DNA of 64,000 bases from Paenibacillus sp. JQZ6Y-1 (lineage in GTDB: Bacteria > Bacillota > Bacilli > Paenibacillales > Paenibacillaceae), in contig NZ_JBFDUZ010000001.1 in assembly GCF_040719145.1 (NCBI RefSeq), forward strand, positions 1,798,001 through 1,862,000. The letters are read 5' to 3'. Positions 46,401-55,477 of the stretch are shown piece after piece. Within the stretch, counting starts at the first letter, position 1. Each line of letters starts with the position of its first letter. The notes beneath the pieces were generated by a model that worked only from the letters and a program-made list of their open reading frames with translations, did not search any database and was not told where the DNA came from. A program made the position numbers and the translations under genes.

Positions 46401-48249
46401 TGCTTGGAATCATGTGCGAGGTGCGAAAGGATACGATGTATATATAGATGGTGGTAAAATAGCGCAAACCGATCAAACCAACTATGAGTTCACCGGTCTG
46501 AAACCGGGTAGTGTGCATTCGATTGCGATTGTACCTTTTAATGATTTTGGTACCGGACAGGCAGCTCAAACCTCGTTTATTTCATTGTCTGATTCAGTAA
46601 GTAGTATCCAATTAAAACATATCAATCCTACTTCGGCGACTGTGTACTTTGCGCCAGTAGAGGGAGCAGATTCTTATCTTGCCTTGGTCAATGGTGTGGA
46701 ATTCACAAGTAAAACGCCAGAGATCGATCTAACTGGACTCACAGCTGGTGAAAGCTATACAGTTCAAGTGCATGCGCTAAACGAAAGCGGGAAATCGGCA
46801 CAACATACAATCCAATTTCAAACCCTGCCGCTCGCGCCAACAAGTGCAAGCGTAACTTCAAATACAAATCATGATTTCAACTTGTCTTTTACAGCCGCTT
46901 TTGGTGCTCAGTCATATCGTATCTATAATCCATATGGTCAACTCATGACTACTACCAAGCAATTACAAGTAACACTCCCAAGTCCGGGAGCAGGTATTCC
47001 GTCTTCTTTTGGTATTGCAGCCGTGGGTAAGGATGGAGAAAGTGTTGATCGTCTTTGGATTGACTTTCAGGGTGCAGCAACTCCAGCTGAAGCAGATCCG
47101 CTACATATTCAAAATCTAACCAACGATTCCGCAACGATTACATGGAAACCTTTCAATGGGGCAGTATCATATAATCTGTATAACGGCGATGAGTTTGTCA
47201 AAAATGTACAAGACGAATATGTAACTGTTGATCAATTAGCAAGCAGTACTACCTACGATAACTTGGGTATACGTGCAGTGAATGCCACTGGTGTATTAAG
47301 TGATATGTACAAGGTCAAGTTTGAAACTCATCCTTACTCTGACTTTCATGTACATGTCCAAGACATTACAACATCTACAGCGACGATCAACATCACCGAC
47401 GGAAGAGAAACAGATCTATATATTTTTGCAAATGAACAAGGTGAAATTCAGCGTTCGCCATTACAGACCGTCAATTTAGAGCATTTATCCGATGCACATC
47501 GTTATACGATTCAGGTTTGGTCTGAAAATGCGTCTGGTGTTAGATCATCCGTTCATTCTATTCATTTTAAAACAAAAGAAAAAAACCTTGGGAATGTTCC
47601 TTCTACAGCTTTACACCCATTTACAGAAGAGAATGACAAAGGGTCAAACGAAGATCATTCCAATATCCATGCACAACCTGTTATCTCAGCAGAAGATACT
47701 CCCACAAAGCTCATTCGATTTACAGATGTAGAATCCAGATACTCAGAATATGCTATTCATTTTTTGGCGGATCGAGGGATTGTTAATGGGGATGCTACAG
47801 GCAAATTCAATCCCAAAGATGGAATTACTCGTGCGGAGTTTGTGAGTATGTTGCTTCGTGCAAAAAACGAGCAAAATGAAGAATCTGCAACAAGTCTATC
47901 TTCATCGTCGGCTATGTTCACCGATATTGAAGGAAAGTGGTATACCCATAATGTAGAAAAAGCTGCAACCATGAACTATATCGACGGTTACCCCGATGGA
48001 TCGTTCAAGCCAGACCGCGTGATTACACGGGCAGAGGCAGCCAAGATACTGCAAAACTTTATTGACCAAGAAAAATCAACATTGTACTCCTTCACAGATG
48101 AACGAAGCATCCCATCCTGGGCAAAACCAGCCATCGATCAATTGGGTGGTGAGTTATTTATTGGATATGAAAATGGTCAATTCAAGCCTCAACGTAACAT
48201 CACGAAAGAAGAAACTGCCGTGGTGATCTATAGGTTATTAAATAAATAA
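43480..48249 (+). CDS. Giant surface protein with lectin-like, fibronectin III-like and SLH domains
   Basis: 1589 residues from TTG 43480, eight bases after GGAGG; ATG 43486 is also possible. The signal peptide ends at ASAAS near residue 47. Residues 60-375 look like a jelly-roll or lectin-like domain starting FKTGFESGEPQLN. Ig-like and about seven fibronectin type III-like repeats (each ending in a TLP or LP phrase) fill about 400-1380. Three SLH repeats (about 1413-1589: FTDVESRYSEYAI, FTDIEGKWYTHNV, SFTDERSIPSWA) anchor it to the cell wall. Adhesion or polysaccharide binding is likely; no catalytic domain is evident. Confidence 0.88.
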   Translation: MKMIQDSNVPQDQQRKMMSSNRHLFRPKLIQTSLCTLILASAFGPIPTASAASVTANITSIKANADSVHLEFSVPLADSDVLFKTGFESGEPQLNLNWHGTGNQSYVTTDQSHGTVLQLTDTINTQKGNYYDNVGGATSSVDSMAQYGIPSIKAASKLTMQYDLKITGDNANILPFFGSLWKMKGDALVDNSGYVVKFAQSTAFSSSSAPTKFYVTTDNGVVNIQDGVLVTLISSKDANYGWGYMYYRFNKSDNSMNLLTNYMTQPTSVTIGGSGISSSRAGETFAAGDTVLSLSNFGDIWAGAKTFNKTTDWITYNNSFDLPTTGYDPDKYGAQFYTRWATNGQLQLDNIKIGYAEKAIIYRDGTQVYAGYDSNYTDTGATDHVSPDPVSDESLHYTYSQDTRQVIASWAPATDRGTYYHYQIQGQLRDGTVGQVQPAQTALVTSGIKGYIVTTDDSSTTKIVSGDIATMSTSYTFTPTEDKRYIHIAPVDNNGNIGETKTMTLADNDLPVLTLTPSTQTPTKSDVLVSITATDDTTWITHTTLPNGENVASGNTSFIAKENGTYTVTARDFLGNTTSQSITISNIDKDSPVITFTPDGSDWQPDKLNVNVLTNDRILKTVAYIVNQEATRPDHNAAWIDGSENFSITLPAENEGGWYVHVVALDSAGNESYSRSQAFRIKALPSKLSDSDISLRSYSTDSITGILATHLDAYYEVKNTTTGTTTIIPAGRSTFVDTHLASGTLYEYIITPINASGRGQSTIVHYLTLPAAATFDGAYPHSETSVEVKLKPVQSADHYLYILTDKNGNTVSNGIMGTSHVFDGLLPNNKYTLITEAVNSSGQSLESRYTFLTLPSLSHLSVVAVGVDYAKLSWDTVTGDVYYDVKRNDQHIVTVTGETYSTVTNTTYNQYDIAYRNASVWLGDYNLTSGTEYNYAIAVSNASGQSNFKNISLWTLPAAPEIYKRNTTTETAAYAWNHVRGAKGYDVYIDGGKIAQTDQTNYEFTGLKPGSVHSIAIVPFNDFGTGQAAQTSFISLSDSVSSIQLKHINPTSATVYFAPVEGADSYLALVNGVEFTSKTPEIDLTGLTAGESYTVQVHALNESGKSAQHTIQFQTLPLAPTSASVTSNTNHDFNLSFTAAFGAQSYRIYNPYGQLMTTTKQLQVTLPSPGAGIPSSFGIAAVGKDGESVDRLWIDFQGAATPAEADPLHIQNLTNDSATITWKPFNGAVSYNLYNGDEFVKNVQDEYVTVDQLASSTTYDNLGIRAVNATGVLSDMYKVKFETHPYSDFHVHVQDITTSTATINITDGRETDLYIFANEQGEIQRSPLQTVNLEHLSDAHRYTIQVWSENASGVRSSVHSIHFKTKEKNLGNVPSTALHPFTEENDKGSNEDHSNIHAQPVISAEDTPTKLIRFTDVESRYSEYAIHFLADRGIVNGDATGKFNPKDGITRAEFVSMLLRAKNEQNEESATSLSSSSAMFTDIEGKWYTHNVEKAATMNYIDGYPDGSFKPDRVITRAEAAKILQNFIDQEKSTLYSFTDERSIPSWAKPAIDQLGGELFIGYENGQFKPQRNITKEETAVVIYRLLNK

Positions 48250-48350
48250 GACAGGTCAGAGCAACAGGAGAAGTAAATTTCTATTCACTTACAGTCCACG
48301 AACCCACAAAATTTGCTAGCTTTATCGATCGGGAATAACATATATTTATT

Positions 48351-48379
48351 ATATTGGATAATTAAACCATATCCAATAT
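48351..48379 (+). promoter_or_regulatory. Palindromic operator candidate
   Basis: ATATTGGATA (48351-48360) and TATCCAATAT (48370-48379) are perfect 10-base inverted arms around a 9-base AT-rich centre. It lies 52 bases before the next gene, consistent with a dimeric repressor site. There is no T-run, so a terminator is unlikely. Confidence 0.6.
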
Positions 48380-48431
48380 AGATATCATACAGTTGTATCG
48401 ATTTTATTAATAAGAATCGAGGAGGGTTATC

Positions 48432-49652
48432 ATGGAAATTCATTCAAACAGCTCGTCAAAAATTCCGTTTGACCAATTTAAAGAACTGTATAAGGTAAAA
48501 CAAATTCCAGACTTTTCGAACCTTTCGAATCATGATCTTTTAAAAACGATTTATGAACATGAAAAAAGTACTCGCGGTGTTGATTGGCTTCAAGCAAATG
48601 CTTCAGGAGGCGGAAATCTTCAAGGAGTCATCTCTCAATACACTAATCTTCTATCGTCTCAAGTTTCTTCCTTATCAGAAGAAGAGCTTTCTTCTGCAAA
48701 AATGCTTGGACTAATAAATGAAGATCATTCGATCGCTATTGCACCGCTTACTGGCATCTTAGGGTCCACTGTTTCACCTGCAACTTTTCCAGATGGTGCT
48801 CCTAGTTATACAGTCTGGACTTGGAAAGCAGATAAAGTGGCTAAATATTCAAAGTTACGTGGAGTAGATGTAGAAAGAGAAATATTGAACCTTGTCGCCA
48901 ACTTTCAAGTGTTGGCTCAGGATGATATTGTCGGTATGGTCAAAGGGTTAATGCACATGGGTATTGTTGCATTAGGTAAAAAGGCTTGGGATATTATCAA
49001 AGCCACCTATCAGACGTTGAGTGCTCTAACGGAAGAAACGGAAGCTTATGCAATATTTCAGGGAGTATTATCCATCGGTACAAACCTAGTACGACTTATG
49101 GTTTGTGGTATTATTCTTGCTATCTTAATTCCTTTGATGTATTTAATGTCTCGAGATGCCATAGGTTTATTTGTTATTATTAACAACACTTCTTCTGATT
49201 TAGTGATGTCCAATATAGAGTGTGTCCATGGTAAATGTATTACTGGTTTCAAAGAAGATGCTGATGTCGATAACACGAAAGCTATCTTGCCTGCAGCGGA
49301 AGAGATTTTTAATCCTGCTTTTGATAAGAAAATCAAGATGGTATCTGCTGGTTTTCTTGCTGTTCGTAAAAGAGACAATGCATTAATTGGAACATTGGGC
49401 GGTTTGAGCTTTGCACCTACAAATGAGTATCCAACCGGAGTTTATCTTGGATGGGAAGTACCACTAATCTTCGGGGATAATAAACTTCTTGTCAGCGCTA
49501 ACTTTAACAGCTCAATTTCCGATTTTGCAGATAATGTTAGCGATGCAGATAGAATAGATTCTGAAGATACATCTTCAGCAGGACATACTGTTGAAGGTCA
49601 CATGAATAGTGATAGTGGAAGTCATGCTTATGCATTTTTTGTAGCGAATTAA
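48432..49652 (+). CDS. Unknown protein, possible membrane-inserting or pore-forming protein
   Basis: 406 residues, not recognised. No signal peptide. Residues 1-205 are helical and amphipathic. One strongly hydrophobic stretch (about 214-238, VRLMVCGIILAILIPLMYLM) follows. The C-terminal 160 residues look beta-rich, with VIINNTSSDL, ECVHGKCIT (possible disulphide pair) and GVYLGWEVPL. The NNTSxDL...HGK...P pattern recalls the beta-sandwich of aegerolysin or actinoporin-like lipid-binding toxins. That is only an impression. Lower GC than the left half of the window, single gene, own operator and terminator. GGAGGG precedes the ATG. Confidence 0.75.
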   Translation: MEIHSNSSSKIPFDQFKELYKVKQIPDFSNLSNHDLLKTIYEHEKSTRGVDWLQANASGGGNLQGVISQYTNLLSSQVSSLSEEELSSAKMLGLINEDHSIAIAPLTGILGSTVSPATFPDGAPSYTVWTWKADKVAKYSKLRGVDVEREILNLVANFQVLAQDDIVGMVKGLMHMGIVALGKKAWDIIKATYQTLSALTEETEAYAIFQGVLSIGTNLVRLMVCGIILAILIPLMYLMSRDAIGLFVIINNTSSDLVMSNIECVHGKCITGFKEDADVDNTKAILPAAEEIFNPAFDKKIKMVSAGFLAVRKRDNALIGTLGGLSFAPTNEYPTGVYLGWEVPLIFGDNKLLVSANFNSSISDFADNVSDADRIDSEDTSSAGHTVEGHMNSDSGSHAYAFFVAN

Positions 49653-50137
49653 ATATTAAATTACATTCATTTGCAATCATAAAAAGGAAGTGCCTTTTCA
49701 TAAGGTACTTCCTTTTTATGATTGCGAAGAACGTATAAGAGAAGTTGTCAACAAAATGCTATAAAAGTAAAAGGTATAGTTATAATTGATAATTCTAAAG
49801 AATGAGGACATTGAAACATTCTGAAAATCAGCTTTTGAAATGAGATCAAGATTGAAATAACAATAAAAGAGATAATAAAACGCATGTCTGTGATTTTTGA
49901 TCATAGAAACGACGTTTTTAATTTACGAAAACATTAGGTATGGTTAGCACATAAAGGCAATTTGCGATACGTATTCAACTTTATTCTTTCCTCTTTTTCA
50001 TTATTTGTCCTCTCCATGTGTACAAAGAATAAAAAAGATGATACATTGAAATCAGCGTATAGACAGCAATGAAAGCGTTATCCTAAATATTATATGTCTC
50101 CTGTAAAAGGACATATGTATACTGAGGAGGGAATGTA
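49653..50137. other. Intergenic region, unknown gene to kbl
   Basis: Apart from the terminator at 49681-49716 it is AT-rich and shows no believable reading frame. An imperfect inverted repeat ATATGTCtCC / GGACATAT (around 50092-50116) lies just before the kbl ribosome binding site. Confidence 0.4.
49681..49716 (+). terminator. Terminator after the unknown membrane protein
   Basis: AAAAAGGAAGTGCCTT and AAGGTACTTCCTTTTT pair with one G-T wobble and a short loop, with a T-run in the descending arm. Confidence 0.88.
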
Positions 50138-51328
50138 ATGTCCAGCCAAGTATTGGACCAATTTTTGAGATCAAACATTGAGGAGTTAAAGACAAAAGGG
50201 CTATACAATGTCATCGACACGCTACAAGGTGCAAATGGACCTGTGATTCGTATTGATGGAAAGTCTCTTATTAATCTCTCTTCTAATAACTATCTGGGAT
50301 TGGCAACTGATCAGCGTTTGATTGATGCTTCCGTTCAAGCAGCGCAGACATACGGGGCAGGCGCAGGCGCTGTACGAACAATTAACGGTACGATGGATCT
50401 GCATATCGAGCTTGAACAAAAGCTGGCAACCTTCAAAAAAACAGAAGCTGTTATTGTGTATCAATCAGGATTTAACTGCAATATGGCGGCGATCTCCGCA
50501 GTAATGGATGGTCACGATGCTATTTTGTCCGATGAACTGAATCATGCTTCGATCATAGATGGCTGCCGTCTGTCGAAGGCGAAAGTCATTCGCTTTAAGC
50601 ATTCAGATATGAATGATTTAAGAGAGCAGGCAAAAGCTGCTAAGGCATCGGGTCAGTATCAGAAAATCATGGTCATTACTGACGGTGTATTCTCTATGGA
50701 TGGCGATATTGCCAAGCTTCCTGACATTGTGGACATAGCCGAGGAATTTGACCTGATTACGTATGTGGATGATGCGCATGGCTCAGGCGTTCTTGGACAA
50801 GGAGCGGGAACGGTGAAGCATTTTGGATTGTCTGACCGGATTGATTTTCAAATCGGTACGCTATCCAAGGCGATCGGCGTTGTGGGCGGTTATGTGGCGG
50901 GGAAGAAGCAATTGATCGAATGGCTCAAGCTAAGAAGTCGGCCATTTCTGTTCTCGACCTCATTACCTCCGGCTGCCATTGCTGCTTGTAGCGCTTCTGT
51001 CGATATTTTGATGAACGATACGGAGCTGATCGACAAGCTATGGAAAAACAGTACCGATTTAAAAGAGGGCTTAAGTCGGCTTGGATATGATGTAGGCAAG
51101 AGCGAAACGCCGATCACCCCATGTATTATTGGCGATGAAGTAACGACCCAGCAGTTTAGCAAACGGCTGTATGAAGAAGGTATATATGCCAAGGCAATCG
51201 TATTTCCAACTGTTCCAAAAGGGACGGGCAGAATACGCAATATGCCAACGGCTGCACATACAAAGGATATGCTCGAACAGGTAATCTCTGTTTACGAGAA
51301 GGTTGGTAAGGAAATGAAGCTGATTTAG
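50138..51328 (+). CDS. kbl: Glycine C-acetyltransferase (2-amino-3-ketobutyrate CoA ligase)
   Basis: 396 residues, exact family length. Alpha-oxoamine synthase motifs: [38 protein letters not shown] and the PLP lysine in [13 protein letters not shown] (about 244). It cleaves 2-amino-3-ketobutyrate with CoA into glycine and acetyl-CoA, the second step of threonine degradation. It is followed after 37 bases by the threonine dehydrogenase gene. GGAGGG precedes the ATG. Confidence 0.95.
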   Translation: MSSQVLDQFLRSNIEELKTKGLYNVIDTLQGANGPVIRIDGKSLINLSSNNYLGLATDQRLIDASVQAAQTYGAGAGAVRTINGTMDLHIELEQKLATFKKTEAVIVYQSGFNCNMAAISAVMDGHDAILSDELNHASIIDGCRLSKAKVIRFKHSDMNDLREQAKAAKASGQYQKIMVITDGVFSMDGDIAKLPDIVDIAEEFDLITYVDDAHGSGVLGQGAGTVKHFGLSDRIDFQIGTLSKAIGVVGGYVAGKKQLIEWLKLRSRPFLFSTSLPPAAIAACSASVDILMNDTELIDKLWKNSTDLKEGLSRLGYDVGKSETPITPCIIGDEVTTQQFSKRLYEEGIYAKAIVFPTVPKGTGRIRNMPTAAHTKDMLEQVISVYEKVGKEMKLI

Positions 51329-51365
51329 ATGCATGCGCGAGAATCTATTTCGGGAGGAATTTCTA

Positions 51366-52325
51366 ATGGACAAGATTTTAGTGACGGGTGCACTGGGTCA
51401 GATCGGTTCAGAGTTGGTTGTGAAGTTGCGTGAGATATATGGTGCGGATCATGTGGTTGCTACAGACCTCAGATCATCGACTCACGACATTACCATATCC
51501 GGTCCATTTGAGTTGCTGGATGTGACGAATGATAAGGCAATGTTTGACATTGCCAAGCGATATAACGTGGATACAGTCATCCATCTGGCAGCGTTATTGT
51601 CCGCTACCGCAGAGGAAAAGCCGCTGCTTGCATGGAATTTGAATATGGGCGGATTGATGAATGCACTTGAAGTATCCAGAGAGCTCGGTTGCCAATTTTT
51701 TACCCCAAGCTCGATTGGAGCGTTTGGCCCTTCGACTCCGAAGGACAATACTCCGCAGGATACGATTCAGAGACCTAATACCATGTATGGGGTGAATAAG
51801 GTATCTGGTGAGTTGCTCTGTGATTATTATTTTCATAAATATGGGGTGGATACGAGAGGGCTGCGGTTTCCAGGCTTGATATCGTATATGACGCCTCCTG
51901 GTGGTGGGACGACAGATTACGCTGTGGAAATCTACTATGCAGCTATAACAGCCGGGCGGTATAGCTCTTATATCGCTAGAGACACCAATATGGACATGAT
52001 GTATATGCCGGATGCTTTGGACGCTATTATCAAATTAATGGAAGCGGATTCATCGAAATTTAAGCACCGGAATTCATTTAATGTTACGGCAATGAGTGTA
52101 GATCCAGAAGCGATCGCTGCGGCGATTCGAGAGGAAATTCCTAGTTTTGTCCTTGATTATAATGTAGATCCCAAAAGACAGGCGATTGCAGATAGCTGGC
52201 CGCATTCGATCGATGCAACAGCAGCGAGAACAGAATGGGGATTCCAGCCACGATACAACTTGCAAGCGATGACGAAGGATATGCTGTGTAAGATAAGTGA
52301 GAGACAATTGCTTCGTAAGGCGTAG
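51366..52325 (+). CDS. tdh: L-threonine 3-dehydrogenase, SDR/epimerase type
   Basis: 319 residues. Extended SDR fold: [12 protein letters not shown] cofactor loop at the N terminus, [11 protein letters not shown], and the catalytic YxxxK in [12 protein letters not shown] (about 138-142). [19 protein letters not shown] is the substrate-loop phrase of epimerase-type threonine dehydrogenases, distinct from the zinc MDR type. It oxidises threonine to 2-amino-3-ketobutyrate for Kbl next door. ATG 51366 follows GGGAGGAA. Confidence 0.93.
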   Translation: MDKILVTGALGQIGSELVVKLREIYGADHVVATDLRSSTHDITISGPFELLDVTNDKAMFDIAKRYNVDTVIHLAALLSATAEEKPLLAWNLNMGGLMNALEVSRELGCQFFTPSSIGAFGPSTPKDNTPQDTIQRPNTMYGVNKVSGELLCDYYFHKYGVDTRGLRFPGLISYMTPPGGGTTDYAVEIYYAAITAGRYSSYIARDTNMDMMYMPDALDAIIKLMEADSSKFKHRNSFNVTAMSVDPEAIAAAIREEIPSFVLDYNVDPKRQAIADSWPHSIDATAARTEWGFQPRYNLQAMTKDMLCKISERQLLRKA

Positions 52326-52473
52326 AGTGATTGTGGATTGGGCTGCGGCGTGATTATTTGCATGGGATTTACTTATGTGTAGTTTGTTGGTTCTATCTAA
52401 TCATATTTTAGAACTGTTTTGAAGCGGGTATGATGATTTCATACGTAACGATTAGCGCTGAAAGAATTAGCGT

Positions 52474-52507
52474 CTTAGGGTGGTCATCCATCTTAAGTCC
52501 CTTTTTT
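52474..52507 (+). terminator. Terminator after kbl-tdh
   Basis: CTTAGGGTGG / CCATCTTAAG pair over ten positions (two G-T) around TCAT, then TCCC and TTTTTT. 52508-52698 shows a short open frame at 52566-52709 without recognisable similarity. Confidence 0.7.
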
Positions 52508-52698
52508 ATGCGAGAATATGTTTCCCAAAATTTCCAGATGATGATAATATAAGTAGGCGAGTACGATGAAGTTTGAGTGGATTTATCGCAATCCGCTGAC
52601 TGTAGGATTAAAGAGAGAGTGGTATGAAACAGAAAGGTTGAAAGAGATTCGCAGGGTGCCGTTTAGAGTCGGAGGACTACGTTTGAGAGCGAATTGTC

Positions 52699-53029
52699 GT
52701 GAAAGTTAGTAAAGGTAAAGGTCGAAAAGACAAATATTGTTATCTTAAATGGCAAGTACGATTTCGAAGCGTTATATGGAGCAGGAAAATTCGGATCGGG
52801 AGGGAAGCAATCTTACCGAGTGATCTGCGCAAAAAAGTGTTTAAAGAAGCGTTCTTACAATTATGGATTCAAAAGGATTTAGTATTCATTCGCTGAGATA
52901 TTCCTTAGCGACACATTTGTTGGAGAACGGAATTGATCTGAGTTATATTCTTGAGTTGCTTGGGCATAAGATTGTTATACGCATTTGAGCCAGAAAGATA
53001 GTGGGCTGATTCAAAGTCAGGTGGATCTA
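52699..53029 (+). pseudogene. Decayed tyrosine recombinase/integrase, C-terminal remnant
   Basis: Three frames must be joined to read it. 52699-52896 gives KVSKGKGRKDKYCYLK (catalytic Lys region) and RKKVFKEAFLQLWIQKD. A frameshift then leads to IHSLRYSLATHLLENGIDL and YILELLGHK (H-x-x-R and LGH motifs), about 52880-52974. A further shift and a small deletion leads to THLSQKDSGLIQSQVD, the end of an IYTHLS-type integrase. The N-terminal half and the tyrosine are not preserved. Not functional; it marks the edge of a mobile region. Confidence 0.8.
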
Positions 53030-53251
53030 TGGGTAGGGTGGGGATGATGAAAGGAATAGGGATACATTCGTGAATAACTATGTAAGAAGAATTATTTGGA
53101 ATTTATGGAATACTGCGTCGAAGATGGTATAAAGTAAGTTCAGGAATAAGACGCTATATGATAGAATCGAAACAAAAATTCATACTAAACAACTGAACAA
53201 TCAGAGCATAAATAAATTTTAAGATGGACTTTGAATGTGGAGGTTATTCAA

Positions 53252-55231
53252 TTGAATCAAATCGTTAAAAGTTTTCTTGAGACGCACATTAAAGAATACG
53301 GAATTGAACATCTAAAGCAAGAAGTAGCTTTTGAACATTTTTGTAATAGATTAATTGTTAATAAATATGTTATAGAAAGATTTTCTCCTGAAGATACGAT
53401 GACTAATGCTGGAGAAATTGGACTAGATGGTATAGCAATAATAGTAAACGATATACTAGTCAATGATAAAGACACATTAAATGAAGCATTAAAACTTTCT
53501 GCTAAAATTGATGTGAAGTTTATTTTTCTACAAGCTAAAACAAGTGATAAGTTTGATGGTGATGAAATAGGAACTTTCTGTTTTGGAGTTAAAAGTTTCT
53601 TCTTACCCAAAGAACAAAGACCAAAAACAAATGATAAAATTGAAGCGTTAATAGAGATTAAGGATCAAATTTATACAAAAAGTATTGATTTTTCTTCCAA
53701 GCCAGAATTAAATCTGTTTTTTATTACTTGTGGTAAATGGAATAGTGAGAATAATCTTAATGATAGAGTGAAAATAGAGTGCGATTATTTTGAAAAGACA
53801 CAAGATTTCGAGGATGTTAATTTTTATCCATATGATAATGAAAAGATAATAATTACCTACAAGGAATTGAAGAAGAAAATAAGTAAAATGATAGTAATGG
53901 AAAAAAAATTTACATTTCCTAGTATGCTTAATATAAAACAAGCATATGGTGGTTTAGTAAAATGTAAGGATTTTGTGAATATATTAGAAGATAACGAAGG
54001 GAATATGTTAAGAAATATTTTCGAAGATAATGTAAGAGACTTTCAGGGATATAATCCAGTGAACAAAGAAATCCGTGGTACCATTAATGACGTTAATGAA
54101 CAAAAATGGTTTTCTGTACTTAATAATGGACTTACAATAATTGCCAAGAAAATTGAATCAACAGGAGATGAAATAGAAATATTTGACTACCAAATCGTAA
54201 ATGGATGTCAAACTAGCTACGTATTATTTGAGAATAAAGATAAATTTACTGATGCAATGCATCTTTTTATCAAAATAATTGAAGTAGAGAATCAAGAAGT
54301 CTTAGATAGAATTATTTACACAACCAATCGACAAACAGAAGTTAAGTCAGAAGCATTTGCTTCCACTAGACCATTTCATAAGGGTTTAGAAGATTACTAC
54401 AATTCTATAGAACCGCAGTATCGTTTGTATTACGAAAGAAGATCCAAACAATATGACTTAGTAGATAATATTAATAAAAATAATGTAGTTACACTTTCTA
54501 CTCAAATAAACTCCTATATATCTATGTTTTTGAATTCTCCGCATAGTACACATCGTTATTACGGAGAGTTATTACAAAACTATAATAAGCAGTTATTTGT
54601 TAATGATAGTTTATATGAACCATACTATATTTCGGCTTATTTTCACTATTTCGTAAATAACTATCTAAAGTCAGGTGATATTTCAAAACCAAAATATCAA
54701 CGCTTTAAGTATCACATAGTTTGTGCAATGAAGGCTTTATCAGTTGGAAAGGAAATGCTTTATCCTAACAGTCGTAACTTGAAAAAGCAATGTGAAGCTT
54801 TGATGAAGGAAATTAAGTCAGATAACGATTTGAAGGAACTGTTTATTATTGCCACTTCTTGTTTAGACGAGGCAATGTTGAGAAATCCTAATATAAATCC
54901 GGATAACTTGCACCGCAGTAGAGAACTTACACAGACTTTGCTAGAAGTTGTTTCAGAGTATTCGCAGGCTTTAAATAACAGAGATTACTTAAAAAAGGGC
55001 GATGTAGTGTCTTGTGTGGTTAAAAAAATCGAGAGATATTACTTTCTAGTAGAAATAAAGACTGATGATATACGAACTAATGGCTCAGTACACATTTCGA
55101 TGATTGCTGATCGATATGTTAAAGATATAAGAGATGAAGTGAAACTAGCAGATATAATTCAAGCTAAAATAGTTAATGATGACTACTACGAAAAATGGTT
55201 TGGATGGGAATTATCAATGGTTTTGAATTGA
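53252..55231 (+). CDS. AIPR family anti-phage protein with PD-(D/E)xK-like N part and S1-like C domain
   Basis: 659 residues. The N part has GEIGLDGIAI and FIFLQAKTS, matching the E..GxDG...QxK pattern of PD-(D/E)xK nucleases. The centre is an AIPR domain: NVRDFQGYNPVNKEI, FSVLNNGLTIIA and QIVNGCQTSYVL. The last 80 residues (KKGDVVSCVVKKIERYYFLVEI to the end) resemble an S1/OB RNA-binding domain, an uncommon addition. AIPR proteins are linked to abortive phage resistance and restriction islands. TTG 53252 is eight bases after GGAGG. The gene is far more AT-rich than the window's left part, so horizontal transfer is likely. Confidence 0.83.
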   Translation: MNQIVKSFLETHIKEYGIEHLKQEVAFEHFCNRLIVNKYVIERFSPEDTMTNAGEIGLDGIAIIVNDILVNDKDTLNEALKLSAKIDVKFIFLQAKTSDKFDGDEIGTFCFGVKSFFLPKEQRPKTNDKIEALIEIKDQIYTKSIDFSSKPELNLFFITCGKWNSENNLNDRVKIECDYFEKTQDFEDVNFYPYDNEKIIITYKELKKKISKMIVMEKKFTFPSMLNIKQAYGGLVKCKDFVNILEDNEGNMLRNIFEDNVRDFQGYNPVNKEIRGTINDVNEQKWFSVLNNGLTIIAKKIESTGDEIEIFDYQIVNGCQTSYVLFENKDKFTDAMHLFIKIIEVENQEVLDRIIYTTNRQTEVKSEAFASTRPFHKGLEDYYNSIEPQYRLYYERRSKQYDLVDNINKNNVVTLSTQINSYISMFLNSPHSTHRYYGELLQNYNKQLFVNDSLYEPYYISAYFHYFVNNYLKSGDISKPKYQRFKYHIVCAMKALSVGKEMLYPNSRNLKKQCEALMKEIKSDNDLKELFIIATSCLDEAMLRNPNINPDNLHRSRELTQTLLEVVSEYSQALNNRDYLKKGDVVSCVVKKIERYYFLVEIKTDDIRTNGSVHISMIADRYVKDIRDEVKLADIIQAKIVNDDYYEKWFGWELSMVLN

Positions 55232-55265
55232 GTTTATTTTAGAAAAAGTTATCTAAAAAAAATTT

Positions 55266-55325
55266 AAGATCTTTCTTTATGAGTTGATTAATAATATTTA
55301 AAACAACTTTATAAAGAAAGATCTT
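55266..55325 (+). terminator. Terminator after the AIPR gene
   Basis: Perfect 15-base arms AAGATCTTTCTTTAT / ATAAAGAAAGATCTT plus inner AGTTG / CAACT pairing, with a short T-run. Confidence 0.75.
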
Positions 55326-55477
55326 TTGAGTTTAAAAACCACTTTTCCTAAGATTAAAGTTCATGTGACTATTTGATGTAAAAATTCCGATCAGATTATA
55401 AATAGAGTTGTCCTTGAGAAGGTCGCTATATCGATCATATACTTACCGAATTCAAAGATAAGATTCACAGCATTTAT

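Noticed and set aside
43480-48249. CRISPR- or tandem-repeat-like structure in the giant surface gene
   Set aside because: The repetition is at protein level (FN3-like modules), with no exact DNA repeats.
49716-49904. Minus-strand 62-residue frame between genes
   Set aside because: Aromatic-rich translation of AT-rich DNA, runs into a terminator, no ribosome binding site.
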